Source of the DNA: SZUA-365 sp049663345
Lineage (GTDB): Bacteria > Bacteroidota > Ignavibacteria > SZUA-365
Length of the DNA: 64,000 nucleotides
Reading direction: 5' to 3'
NCBI GenBank assembly: GCA_049663345.1
Contig: JBATDG010000016.1
Span: 5,410 to 69,409, forward strand
Position 1 is the stretch's first letter, and every line of letters starts with the position of its first letter. This document shows, piece by piece, positions 44,120 through 52,339 of this stretch. The notes under the pieces are model-generated. The model saw only the letters and a program-made list of their open reading frames with translations. It ran no database searches and was not told where the DNA came from. The position numbers and the translations under genes were made by a program.

Positions 44120-45229
44120 TTAGCAGCAATTGAACGGTTCGACATCCATCCCATAGATGTCATGCAGAATCTCATGCGTCGCTTTCCCCTGCCAGGCAAG
44201 AATTCCACAACTGACACAGGGATTGGTTTTCAATTCAGGCTGCACGCCTTTCAGCATGATTTTCAGATACGGAAGAATCGTGTTTGTCAGCGCATACGTC
44301 GATGTGCGTGCGACAACGGACGGCATATTAGGAACGGCGTAATGAATAACTCCGTGCTTCACGAAAACCGGGTCTTTAATTGTCGTTGGACGGCTGGATT
44401 CGACGCACCCGCCCTGGTTGATCGACATGTCGACGATGACCGCACCGGGCTTCATTGTCTTCACCATATCCTCGGTGATGATATGATGACTTTCTTCGTC
44501 ATTGATGCTGATCGCTGTGATCAGCACGTCTGCGATGCGGCAGCCGCGCCGCAGATTTTCGGGGGAGGCGACGACTGTCGTAATCCGTTTGTTGAAATGT
44601 GTGTCTGCCTCCCGCAGTTTGTCGACATCGTTGTCAAGCAGAATGACTTGTCCGCCAAGCCCGATAATTGCCTGTGCGGCAGCCATGCCAGAGGCGCCGC
44701 TGCCGATAATGACCGTCGCTGCAGGAGCGACGCCCCCGAGCCCGGCAATCAGCACACCGCGTCCACCGTGATCCGAGCGGAGATACCTGCCTGCAATTTG
44801 CGCGGCCACCTGTCCTGAAATTTCGCTCATAACGCGCAGTACAGGATAACTGCCATCGTTGTTGCGCATGTACTCGTACGCAATCACTCCCACCTTCTTT
44901 TCAATCGCATGATCGATAAACGCCTTGCGGCCCATGCCGAGGAGCTGAAAAGACATGAGTATCTGTCCTTCGCGGAGCAGTTCCCATTCTTCCTTCACCA
45001 TGGGCATGACCTTCAGAACAATATCCGCTCTCCCTGCCGCCTCTTCGACGGAGTAGACGACCGTGGCGCCGGCTTTCTGATACTGTTCGTCAGGGAAACG
45101 CGCGGCGACGCCCGCACCGGATTCAATGATAACCTGCGCGCCGATCTGAGTCAGCGCTTCGACGCCAAAGGGAGAAAGAGCGACGCGCTGCTCATCTTCA
45201 AAGCGTTCCTTGAGAATTCCAAGAACCAT
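44120..45229 (-). CDS. ald: Alanine dehydrogenase-like enzyme with active-site His replaced by Gln
   Basis: 369 residues, the family's usual length. Substrate residues Arg15 (EQRVALSP) and Lys73 (LKVMP) are present, as are the NAD-binding Rossmann motif VIIGSGASGMAAAQAI, the acidic end of strand 2 (LLDND), DMSINQGGC and YAVPNMPSVVARTSTYALTN. Alanine dehydrogenase interconverts alanine with pyruvate and ammonia using NAD. In the classic enzyme a catalytic His lies in a YLHLA motif at residue 96; here the aligned stretch is MSFQLLG, with Gln95. It may therefore be a variant amino acid dehydrogenase or a related AlaDh/PNT-domain protein. Forty-two bases separate it from folD upstream. Confidence 0.75.
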   Translation of the reverse strand: MVLGILKERFEDEQRVALSPFGVEALTQIGAQVIIESGAGVAARFPDEQYQKAGATVVYSVEEAAGRADIVLKVMPMVKEEWELLREGQILMSFQLLGMGRKAFIDHAIEKKVGVIAYEYMRNNDGSYPVLRVMSEISGQVAAQIAGRYLRSDHGGRGVLIAGLGGVAPAATVIIGSGASGMAAAQAIIGLGGQVILLDNDVDKLREADTHFNKRITTVVASPENLRRGCRIADVLITAISINDEESHHIITEDMVKTMKPGAVIVDMSINQGGCVESSRPTTIKDPVFVKHGVIHYAVPNMPSVVARTSTYALTNTILPYLKIMLKGVQPELKTNPCVSCGILAWQGKATHEILHDIYGMDVEPFNCC

Positions 45230-45271
45230 GACTTACCTCTATCGCAGTTGCATTCTGGTTGCTACTTCCTA

Positions 45272-46162
45272 TCAGCGCTTTGATTTTGAGCGCAAAGCGG
45301 ACTGATACGTATTTTTCATCAGCATCGCAATCGTCATTGGGCCCACTCCGCCGGGAACCGGTGTGATCAACGACGCCTTCGCACGAACTCCCTCGTAATC
45401 CACATCTCCCACGATGCGGTAGCCCTTTTCCGCTGCAGCATCTTCTACCCTGTTGATGCCCACATCAATGACTACGACGCCGGCTTTCACCATGTCCGCT
45501 GTGACCGTGTTGACCCGCCCGGTGGCGACGATGAGAATGTCCGCCTGGCGAGTGTACACACTGATGTCCGGTGCCGCCGAGTGCGTGATGGTGACAGTCG
45601 AGTTTGCCCCGAGGGCCTTCTGGAGAAGAATGTTCGCAATTGGCTTACCAACAATATTGCTCCTCCCTACCACGACGACATGCTTGCCGGCGGTGGGGAC
45701 CTCACTTCGGATGAGCAGCTCCTGTATCCCGGCTGGTGTGCATGGAATCAGGCATTCCTGCCCTATTACCAACTTGCCGACATTGATGGGGTGAAAACCG
45801 TCGACGTCCTTGCGCGGCGAAATCGCCTCAATCACGCGGTCTTCATTAATATGCTTCGGCAGCGGCAGCTGCACGAGAATGCCGTGGATGTCGGGATCGA
45901 TATTCCATGTATCGATGCGTCCGAGAATTTCCTCTTCGCTCGTATCCGCCGGCAGACGGAGTGTCGTTGAGTGAAAACCGCAATATTCGCAGGCGCGCTC
46001 TTTCGACGCGACGTAGGTTTTTGATGCCGGATCGTCGCCGACGATCATGAATGCGAGCCCGGGAACAATCGCACGCTCTGACCGCAGGCTTGCGGTATCT
46101 TCGCGGACTTCATCTTTAATCAATTGGGAAATACGTTTTCCGTCAATTATCTCACTGTGCAT
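45272..46162 (-). CDS. folD: Methylenetetrahydrofolate dehydrogenase/cyclohydrolase FolD
   Basis: 296 residues, full length. The bifunctional enzyme oxidises 5,10-methylene-THF to methenyl-THF and hydrolyses this to 10-formyl-THF, supplying one-carbon units. Motifs: SKTYVASKERACEYCGF with the catalytic Lys, GILVQLPLPKHIN, DGFHPINVGKL, VVVGRSNIVGKPIANILL (NADP site) and TPVPGGVGPMTIAMLMKNT. The start overlaps the end of ymdB by 11 nt, so the two are in one operon. Confidence 0.96.
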   Translation of the reverse strand: MHSEIIDGKRISQLIKDEVREDTASLRSERAIVPGLAFMIVGDDPASKTYVASKERACEYCGFHSTTLRLPADTSEEEILGRIDTWNIDPDIHGILVQLPLPKHINEDRVIEAISPRKDVDGFHPINVGKLVIGQECLIPCTPAGIQELLIRSEVPTAGKHVVVVGRSNIVGKPIANILLQKALGANSTVTITHSAAPDISVYTRQADILIVATGRVNTVTADMVKAGVVVIDVGINRVEDAAAEKGYRIVGDVDYEGVRAKASLITPVPGGVGPMTIAMLMKNTYQSALRSKSKR

Positions 46163-46961
46163 CGCGGTTGAACTCCGGAAGCATCATAGGTTGGATGGAT
46201 CGCGCCTTGCCCGATGTCATGTCCACAGTGATAAGCACCGCGGACATGTGAACATCGTCGGTCGCCATTTCGAACTTGTGCGGGGTCTGTTTAATGAAGC
46301 GTCGAAGTGCGATATCCTTGCGCATGCCGACTACAGAATCGTACGGTCCGGTCATTCCCACATCGGTGAGATATGCCGTCCCTTCAGGCAATATCTTCGC
46401 ATCAGCTGTCTGAATATGCGTATGCGTTCCCAGCACTGCGGAGACCTTCCCGTCGAGGAACCAGCCCATCGCCACTTTCTCAGCGGTCGCTTCGGCATGG
46501 AAGTCGACGAGGATGATCGGCGTCTGTTCGCGCAATCGGTCGACGGCCCACTCGGCGGTGCGGAACGGACAGTCGATGGAATTCATGAATGTGCGTCCCT
46601 GAAGATTCAGCACGCCGATGCTGCCTGCCGCGCCGAGAGGAACCACGGTAAAGCCGCGGCCCGGATTATCGCGGGGATAGTTGGCCGGACGGAGCAGATT
46701 CGGCTCCGTCGCGAGCAATTTCTGGATGTGCCACTTCTCCCAGATATGATTTCCTGAGGTGACGACCTGCACGCCCAGCGATTGAAGCTCGCGGTATTGC
46801 TCCTCGCTGATGCTTTTGCCTTCCATCGTATTCTCGCCATTGGCGATTACACAGGCGATGTCGTGTTTTTGCCTCAGAGACGGAAGAAAAAGCCGGACTG
46901 CATTGAGGCCGGCATTTCCGACGATGTCACCGATAAACAGAATCTTTATTTCCGAAGTCAT
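46152..46961 (-). CDS. ymdB: YmdB-family metallophosphoesterase
   Basis: 269 residues from the ATG at 46961, where the conserved metal-site motif begins almost at once (KILFIGDIVGNAG); a longer upstream extension has no similarity to anything. Further metal ligands appear in ANGENTMEGKSI, TSGNHIWEKW, VDFHAEATAEK and VLGTHTHIQTAD. YmdB enzymes are dimetal 2',3'-cyclic nucleotide phosphodiesterases that, in Bacillus, influence biofilm and development. The gene is the first of the ymdB-folD group, and its promoter must lie in the 233-bp gap shared with the cytochrome locus. Confidence 0.92.
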   Translation of the reverse strand: MTSEIKILFIGDIVGNAGLNAVRLFLPSLRQKHDIACVIANGENTMEGKSISEEQYRELQSLGVQVVTSGNHIWEKWHIQKLLATEPNLLRPANYPRDNPGRGFTVVPLGAAGSIGVLNLQGRTFMNSIDCPFRTAEWAVDRLREQTPIILVDFHAEATAEKVAMGWFLDGKVSAVLGTHTHIQTADAKILPEGTAYLTDVGMTGPYDSVVGMRKDIALRRFIKQTPHKFEMATDDVHMSAVLITVDMTSGKARSIQPMMLPEFNRDAQ

Positions 46962-47124
46962 GATACCCGGGTGAAATGAGACAGAATAGTACGTAATGCA
47001 AAGTATCCTTTCTCGGGTATTCTTCCAAGTAAAACAGGCATAATCCAAGCGTTCGCAGATGGAAACTCGATCGCTTCTGCCCTGCAGCCCGGGAAAAACC
47101 GGAGACACCATCGTTGCCGTTTGA

Positions 47125-47140
47125 TGGCATGGTTATTGCA
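47125..47140 (+). promoter_or_regulatory. Sigma-54-type promoter of the 8-heme cytochrome operon
   Basis: TGGCATGGTTATTGCA has the invariant GG (47126-47127), ten-base spacing and GC (47138-47139) of -24/-12 promoters and matches the consensus TGGCACGNNNNTTGCA in 11 of 12 fixed positions. The predicted start lies near 47150, leaving a leader of about 44 nt with an AAAGGA ribosome site before the ATG at 47195. Confidence 0.75.
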
Positions 47141-47194
47141 TCCTGTTGTCAGGCATGGACCACTCGTACCCCGTGATTTGAAAGGACTCTATTC

Positions 47195-48457
47195 ATGGCA
47201 GTCAAATACAGGAACATCATCGCCGCTGCAGTTTTCGGCCTCCTGATTTTCCCGATTTCGAAACGGATCGCAGCGACTGAGGATGCGGTCGAACTTTGGT
47301 ATCCGAAATCAAAAATGGTTAGCGTTCGAACGGGAATGGGTTCAGTGATTGGTGAGTTTACAGACGATGTCGCCTCCATTCAGCTCATTCGGCTTTCGGT
47401 GCTTCAAAGCACGATTTCTCTCCAATCACATGATGATAAGGAATTGTTTGCAAGGAAAATGCGGGATCTATTCCCCCCGAATTCCTTTGTGAAATCAGTT
47501 CGGTTTACGTTCAGTCTCGCGAGAGGCAAAAATGAGCTGATGAACTTTTCAGCACCGCTGACAGACCCGGTTGATTTGAAGGCGTTCTGGGATTCTCCGT
47601 TTTTCAAGGACGCCTACTCGTATGCGTACCAGCGATCAACCCTCGGTGTAATGATCGAACTGCAGCTCTGGAATGGTCCCGTCCTCAATGTAGGGAGCGA
47701 TGAGCATCAAGCGCAGTTCATGAACAAATTCGCCTTCTCTCCCACGCTCGAACCGGGTGCGAATACCTTTTATCTCCGTGTTTCCGACGGGAATGGCTCA
47801 GTATTGAAGCTCGATTCGCTGCAATTCTTCTGGGAGACTGATGCAGTTGCGGAATCCAGCGCGGATTTCGCTCCTGAACCGCTGCATTCTGCTGAACAGG
47901 AGGAATTCTGTGGAGGGTGCCACACCATGGCTCCGGACGCGGAGGCAATCAAGAATCGTTCTGAAGTAAAGGAAGTCTGCTCTCCATGCCACTCGCCTTT
48001 GGTAAACCAGGCATCCTCGCACTTCCCTGCGGCCGAATGGGACTGTCTTTCCTGCCACGATGCGAATTCTTCCCCGCGCTATGCGCTGTATTCAGATCAA
48101 TCATACGAAGCAGAATTCTGCCTTGGTTGTCATGCCGACATTCAGGAACAGCTTGAAAAGAAGGTACCGCACGCCGCCGCGGAAATGAACTGCACTACCT
48201 GCCATGATCCGCATGGTTCCACACGAAGGAAGCTGCTCAAGGGAGATGTGAAGCCGCTCTGTGCGTCCTGCCATGAAGAGGCAGCGAACACCCCGCATCC
48301 GGTCAACAAACATCCGCTTAGCGGCACTAAGGATCCGCTGGTCCCTGAGCGCGGCTTCTCCTGCGCAAGCTGTCATAACCCCCACGGTTCCGATACCCCG
48401 AAGCTGCTTCACGAACCGCTCAGCAAAATGTGCCAGAAATGCCACAACGTTCGATGA
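47195..48457 (+). CDS. Octaheme c-type cytochrome with N-terminal non-heme domain
   Basis: 420 residues. A signal or anchor helix (IIAAAVFGLLIFPISKRIA) is followed by a heme-free, beta-rich domain of about 210 residues (FYLRVSDGNGSVLKLDSLQF), then eight CXXCH motifs from about residue 240: CGGCH, CSPCH, CLSCH, CLGCH, CTTCH, CASCH, CASCH and CQKCH. The last four are doubled-CXXCH type, including the repeated CHDPHGSTRRKLL and CHNPHGSDTPKLL. It probably works in the periplasm or on the outer membrane as part of the electron conduit. It is first in its transcription unit behind a sigma-54-type promoter and overlaps the next gene by 4 nt (ATGA). Confidence 0.88.
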   Translation: MAVKYRNIIAAAVFGLLIFPISKRIAATEDAVELWYPKSKMVSVRTGMGSVIGEFTDDVASIQLIRLSVLQSTISLQSHDDKELFARKMRDLFPPNSFVKSVRFTFSLARGKNELMNFSAPLTDPVDLKAFWDSPFFKDAYSYAYQRSTLGVMIELQLWNGPVLNVGSDEHQAQFMNKFAFSPTLEPGANTFYLRVSDGNGSVLKLDSLQFFWETDAVAESSADFAPEPLHSAEQEEFCGGCHTMAPDAEAIKNRSEVKEVCSPCHSPLVNQASSHFPAAEWDCLSCHDANSSPRYALYSDQSYEAEFCLGCHADIQEQLEKKVPHAAAEMNCTTCHDPHGSTRRKLLKGDVKPLCASCHEEAANTPHPVNKHPLSGTKDPLVPERGFSCASCHNPHGSDTPKLLHEPLSKMCQKCHNVR

Positions 48458-49401
48458 ACATACGGATGAATGGGACGACCTCTACTGCAACCCTGCTGCT
48501 GCTGACGCTTCTGCTGCTTCGGCCCGGTGAGTCCACGCATGCACAGGAATACCAGCAATCACAGGGTGCCGAAACGGAGGCTGCCGGTACGGAACGAACG
48601 CTCACCGGACTGAGTCAGGAAGCTGCACCGGGGCTGTTCAGCGTACCATCGCCCGCCGTCACACGCTCTGGACATCTTGTCATAGGCACGACGGTGCTGG
48701 CCGAGGTTCGCGGATTGCATGGGTATCGCATGCCCTTCGCGGTCGGATACGGAATCGCCCGGTATTCACAGGCATTCGCGCGCTTTGTCAACGGCGTGGA
48801 GGAAGACGAGGTAGAACGCGACCGCATTCTGGTGGGTTTTCGCCTCTTCCTGGGAGCGCCGATGGGAATTTCCTTTGCCGCTGAGGCTTTCGGGAACTCT
48901 GTCTCGGAATGGCCCGCTTCGCAGCCTCAAAGAAGCGGTGTCGGTGGCGGACTCCGCCTGATTGCAGGCGGCAAGCTTCCTCTTGGACTACAGATGTCGG
49001 TATTCGGCGGTACGCTAAAAGAGGCTTTTCTGCCGCTTTCAGGTCAGGCGGGTGCGTCCATCGTCGGAAGCGTATTCCAACAGACGCTGATAGGCGCCGA
49101 GGCTTTCTGGCAGAATCACCAGGCAGGGAAAGCCCGAGTGTCTGTTGCCGCTGGTGTCCGCGTGTTTCTTTTCGAACATCTGCAACTCTCCCTCGCCTAT
49201 CAGATAACTGACGCGTTGAATGCGTCTGACCGGCGAATTCTGGCAGGATTGACATTTTCCAGCGATATGCTGCGCACTTCCGTCGCCGAAGATGTTAATG
49301 AGCTTCCGCCCGAATTGCCGGGGCTCGAGCAATTGGACACGCCAAAATCCGATGGAGCAAATGAGGAAAGCGGTAATGTGGAAGACCCGGAAAAAAAATA
49401 A
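48454..49401 (+). CDS. Small outer-membrane barrel-like protein
   Basis: 315 residues from the ATG at 48454, which overlaps the cytochrome stop and opens a signal peptide (ATLLLLTLLLLRPGESTHAQ). An upstream in-frame start would place codons inside the cytochrome gene and lacks a signal. The middle alternates polar and hydrophobic residues in strand-like segments (GHLVIGTTVLAEV, PFAVGYGIARYSQAF, GISFAAEAFGNSV, GLQMSVFGGTLK, LQLSLAYQITDAL, RRILAGLTFSSDM). A 45-residue acidic Pro/Glu-rich tail ends EDPEKK, unusual for a porin and perhaps periplasmic. Likely partner of the octaheme cytochrome; no named family recognised. Confidence 0.6.
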   Translation: MNIRMNGTTSTATLLLLTLLLLRPGESTHAQEYQQSQGAETEAAGTERTLTGLSQEAAPGLFSVPSPAVTRSGHLVIGTTVLAEVRGLHGYRMPFAVGYGIARYSQAFARFVNGVEEDEVERDRILVGFRLFLGAPMGISFAAEAFGNSVSEWPASQPQRSGVGGGLRLIAGGKLPLGLQMSVFGGTLKEAFLPLSGQAGASIVGSVFQQTLIGAEAFWQNHQAGKARVSVAAGVRVFLFEHLQLSLAYQITDALNASDRRILAGLTFSSDMLRTSVAEDVNELPPELPGLEQLDTPKSDGANEESGNVEDPEKK

Positions 49402-49482
49402 TATCCGTTCACAAGCTGGTATAGCTGAAAGCTCGAAAACATGGCGATTTCTTCGAAGTGTTTTCCTGCGCAAGCATGCCAA

Positions 49483-49533
49483 TTGGGGCAAATTACGCAG
49501 GTGCTATTTAACCCAGACTGGGGCATTTCCCCC
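49483..49533 (+). promoter_or_regulatory. Putative activator sites upstream of the large barrel gene
   Basis: The palindromic block TGGGGCATTTCCCCC lies at 49519-49533, about 76 bp before a sigma-54-type -24 element, the normal position of an enhancer. A related half-site, TTGGGGCAAATT, lies at about 49483. The same 15-mer recurs at 60387. Likely binding sites for the sigma-54 activator encoded in this locus; inference from recurrence and position. Confidence 0.55.
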
Positions 49534-49594
49534 AACTCACTCTCGCTCATTTGATAATTTTCAATTCAGACAGGCCGTATCCGTTCAACGGAAC

Positions 49595-49611
49595 CGGCAC
49601 GGGTTTTGCCA
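49595..49611 (+). promoter_or_regulatory. Sigma-54-type promoter of the main conduit operon
   Basis: CGGCACGGGTTTTGCCA keeps GG (49596-49597), ten-base spacing and GC (49608-49609) and contains GGCACG plus TTGC. The caveat is distance: the predicted start near 49620 leaves only a few bases before the ATG at 49624, so either the message is nearly leaderless, or initiation is further upstream. Confidence 0.55.
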
Positions 49612-49623
49612 TTGATACGATCA

Positions 49624-51342
49624 ATGACTATGTTCAATAAAATTGGCAGCATATTACCCACACGATCCGGATGCCTGGCCTTCCTGATTGTGTTGATATG
49701 TCCGACAATCGTACATGCGCAACTCACCCACCTTTCGGGAGAATTGTGCGTAAACGCACAGCGTGACCAGTATTATTACGGACCGACTTCAAATGCCGAG
49801 GAATTATTGACACAGCAGTATTTTCTGACTGCGAGGGGCTACGTAGCCGATCCGCGCTTCCTTGCTTTTGATGTGACTTCGTCATTCCTCGATTACAGCT
49901 CGAAATTGACAATGACCAATTCCACCAGCAGCACGCATCGCAGGGATTGGGGCTATTATAACGCGAATGCGGTGCTATTCCCCGATAATGGTTTTCGTCT
50001 CTCGGTATCCTCAAATAAAAACCGCATAGAGTCGTCCGTCAATTCTCCTCTGCTCAGTCTCGGCGCACCGAACAATCCCGGCGTCACTGATATCGAGGGC
50101 TATGGAGCGGAAGCGTTTATCCCCGGCAACACGATTTACCCGCAGATAACCGTCGGTATGAGGCAGGAGTCACAGATTGGAGATCAGTTGGCGTACCCTG
50201 TTGATCAAAGAACAACGAATTACAATTTGAAGCTTTCAAACGCCAATAGTGAGAGTTCACAGTACAATTTCACCTATCTGGGCTATGATGTCAATGACCG
50301 GGTACGCAGTCAGCGTCTGACAAATCACGAGTTCCGGCTTCATAGTCAGTCAAGCCTGATGGCGCAGTTCCTGGTAAATTCGAATGCGATGTATGCGATT
50401 CGGAACGATGTACGGAATACATCGCTTGAAGTCATGGCAGACGATCTCCGTAATACCTCACTTCAGCACCGTGTTCGGGTTTCACATGTCGTCAGCAGCT
50501 ATCTGACATCCAACCTGCAGCGAAGCAGCGCGGATCATCTTTCCGCTATGACCTTGATTCATGCGGGCGAGGACCTGACCATGCGTCTGGGAGGGAATGC
50601 CGAGTTTGCTTCTCAGCAGTCCTCGGGGAGGACCCTGCACAGCGACGAACAGAAACTCTCCGCCGAAGCCCAGTTCGAACGGAATTACTCGGCGCAGCGC
50701 CTGACGATTCTGCTCGGATCCGATTTCGGACTCGAGCGGGTTTTCGGCAGAGAACGCACGTTTGTCCATTCCAGCAGAGCAGGCATTGGGTTGATCGGAA
50801 GCCTGACTTCCTCGATCAGCTACCTTCTACGTGATGATTTCAACCTCCATAGGCAGGCAGTACTTGGCGATGCGTGGGGAAACATGCTGAGGGTCGAGGC
50901 GACGTGGGACCTCTTCTGGCGCGTCAATCTGTCTTCGAAATTCCATCGTACTGATACACGCAACCTGACCTCCCATCAAATCCCCGACCTGGTGAATACC
51001 AACTGGGAAAACCGCATCACCTGGTATCTCGGAGGCAATACCTCCCTGATGGCCAATTACACTCGCCGGGCTTCATCCTCATGGTTCGAAGACGTCTCAA
51101 CCCGTTATATGGCTGGCATTTCTCAGTCTGAATTATTTCCTCGCCTCTCTTTCTCGATTTCAGCTGATCAGACCTACTCCACCTACTCGAGGCAAACTGT
51201 GGCGCATCTCGAAGGAGAACTGCGCTACCGATTCTACGCCTTCAGTCTGATCGGCCGGTACGTGCGGGACGTGATCGGTCAATACGACCGCAGCCGTTTT
51301 CAATTCGAAATTCGTCGGCCCATTGATGTTGCGTTTCAATAG
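49624..51342 (+). CDS. Large outer-membrane beta-barrel, conduit porin candidate
   Basis: 572 residues from the ATG at 49624 (a second ATG lies two codons later); both lead into a signal peptide, CLAFLIVLICPTIVHAQ. An earlier frame extension runs into the promoter and is rejected. The mature protein is nearly all amphipathic strands with aromatic girdles (QYYYGPTSNAEELLTQQYFL, YNFTYLGYDVNDRVRSQRL, WYLGGNTSLMANYTRRASS, RYRFYAFSLIGRYVRDVIG), enough for 20 or more strands, and ends RSRFQFEIRRPIDVAFQ. It is followed by a propeller protein and a decaheme cytochrome with overlapping or touching ends, the arrangement expected for an outer-membrane porin-cytochrome conduit. No lipobox. Confidence 0.75.
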   Translation: MTMFNKIGSILPTRSGCLAFLIVLICPTIVHAQLTHLSGELCVNAQRDQYYYGPTSNAEELLTQQYFLTARGYVADPRFLAFDVTSSFLDYSSKLTMTNSTSSTHRRDWGYYNANAVLFPDNGFRLSVSSNKNRIESSVNSPLLSLGAPNNPGVTDIEGYGAEAFIPGNTIYPQITVGMRQESQIGDQLAYPVDQRTTNYNLKLSNANSESSQYNFTYLGYDVNDRVRSQRLTNHEFRLHSQSSLMAQFLVNSNAMYAIRNDVRNTSLEVMADDLRNTSLQHRVRVSHVVSSYLTSNLQRSSADHLSAMTLIHAGEDLTMRLGGNAEFASQQSSGRTLHSDEQKLSAEAQFERNYSAQRLTILLGSDFGLERVFGRERTFVHSSRAGIGLIGSLTSSISYLLRDDFNLHRQAVLGDAWGNMLRVEATWDLFWRVNLSSKFHRTDTRNLTSHQIPDLVNTNWENRITWYLGGNTSLMANYTRRASSSWFEDVSTRYMAGISQSELFPRLSFSISADQTYSTYSRQTVAHLEGELRYRFYAFSLIGRYVRDVIGQYDRSRFQFEIRRPIDVAFQ

Positions 51343-52339
51343 TTCCATACAATCCGCCTGTCTGTTTCTGGTGATGGTTTCCTTTGGGGTACTTAAGTCA
51401 CAGGCTCAGCAAAGCACGCGGCCGACCTGGCCGTCAGCGCCCGATACTGCGCGCATACAATTCGTGGGCTTCATTGCGCAAAGCGGAGACGTTGGGGCCG
51501 AGCGGTCGTTCCTCGGGAAGATCTGGGATGTGATAGTGGGCAGCGAAGCTGAACTCGACTTTCTCGTCCAACCGGTGGGGATTGCAGTCGATAGCCTTGA
51601 ACGAATTTTCGTCGCCGATCCTGGTGCCGCCTGTGTCCACGTTTTTGATCGGAAGGAAGAGGACTACGAGAAACTCACTGAAGTAATCCAAGGAAATCTT
51701 GTCACGCCGATCGGTGTCGCTTGTTCGGCCGGCCGCATCTACGTTACCGACGCATCACTGAAAAAAATTGTTGTCTATGATGAGGATTTCGACCCGATTT
51801 TCATGTTCGACAGCGGAATGCTGCGTCCCACAGGAATCGCGGTGCGGGATGGGCTCATCTATATCTCGGATACCGGGGAACACCGCATCGCCGTGTTCGA
51901 CCTTGAAGGACATTCAGTCGGAGGCTTCGGGAAGCGCGGCAGCAACCCGGGCGAATTTAATTTTCCCGTGTTCCTGACAGTAAAGGAAAATCTGCTTGTG
52001 GTCGATGCCTTGAATCATCGGGTGCAGACGCTCACTCCCGCAGGAACCTTCGTCAGTGAGTTTGGAATGCTTGGAACGGAACAGGGGACCTTCGCCAGCC
52101 CGAAAGGGATCGCAGTAGACAGCGACGGGAATATCTATGTGTCGGATGCCCTGTTCGACGCATTCCAGATCTTCGACGCTGCCGGACAACTCCTGCTAGT
52201 GGTAGGAGAAAGCGGGGGCGGTCCGGGACAATTCCAGTCACCCTCGGGCATCGCTATCGATCAGAACGATTTCATTTATGTTGTGGACACACTGAACAGA
52301 CGTGTCCAGCTCTTTCAATATCTCGGAAAGCCGGAATGA
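51326..52339 (+). CDS. Secreted NHL-repeat beta-propeller protein
   Basis: 337 residues from the ATG at 51326, overlapping the barrel gene by 17 nt. Signal peptide (SACLFLVMVSFGVLKSQAQ). Six NHL-type blades from about residue 75 to the end: LVQPVGIAVDSLERIFVADP, TPIGVACSAGRIYVTDAS, RPTGIAVRDGLIYISDTG, FPVFLTVKENLLVVDALN, SPKGIAVDSDGNIYVSDAL and SPSGIAIDQNDFIYVVDTLN. The region between signal and blades (RIQFVGFIAQSGDVG, SFLGKIWDVIVG) is shared with the propeller lipoprotein at the end of the locus, so the two are paralogues. Probably a protein-protein scaffold at the periplasm or surface beside the cytochromes. Its stop overlaps the cytochrome start (ATGA). Confidence 0.85.
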   Translation: MLRFNSSIQSACLFLVMVSFGVLKSQAQQSTRPTWPSAPDTARIQFVGFIAQSGDVGAERSFLGKIWDVIVGSEAELDFLVQPVGIAVDSLERIFVADPGAACVHVFDRKEEDYEKLTEVIQGNLVTPIGVACSAGRIYVTDASLKKIVVYDEDFDPIFMFDSGMLRPTGIAVRDGLIYISDTGEHRIAVFDLEGHSVGGFGKRGSNPGEFNFPVFLTVKENLLVVDALNHRVQTLTPAGTFVSEFGMLGTEQGTFASPKGIAVDSDGNIYVSDALFDAFQIFDAAGQLLLVVGESGGGPGQFQSPSGIAIDQNDFIYVVDTLNRRVQLFQYLGKPE

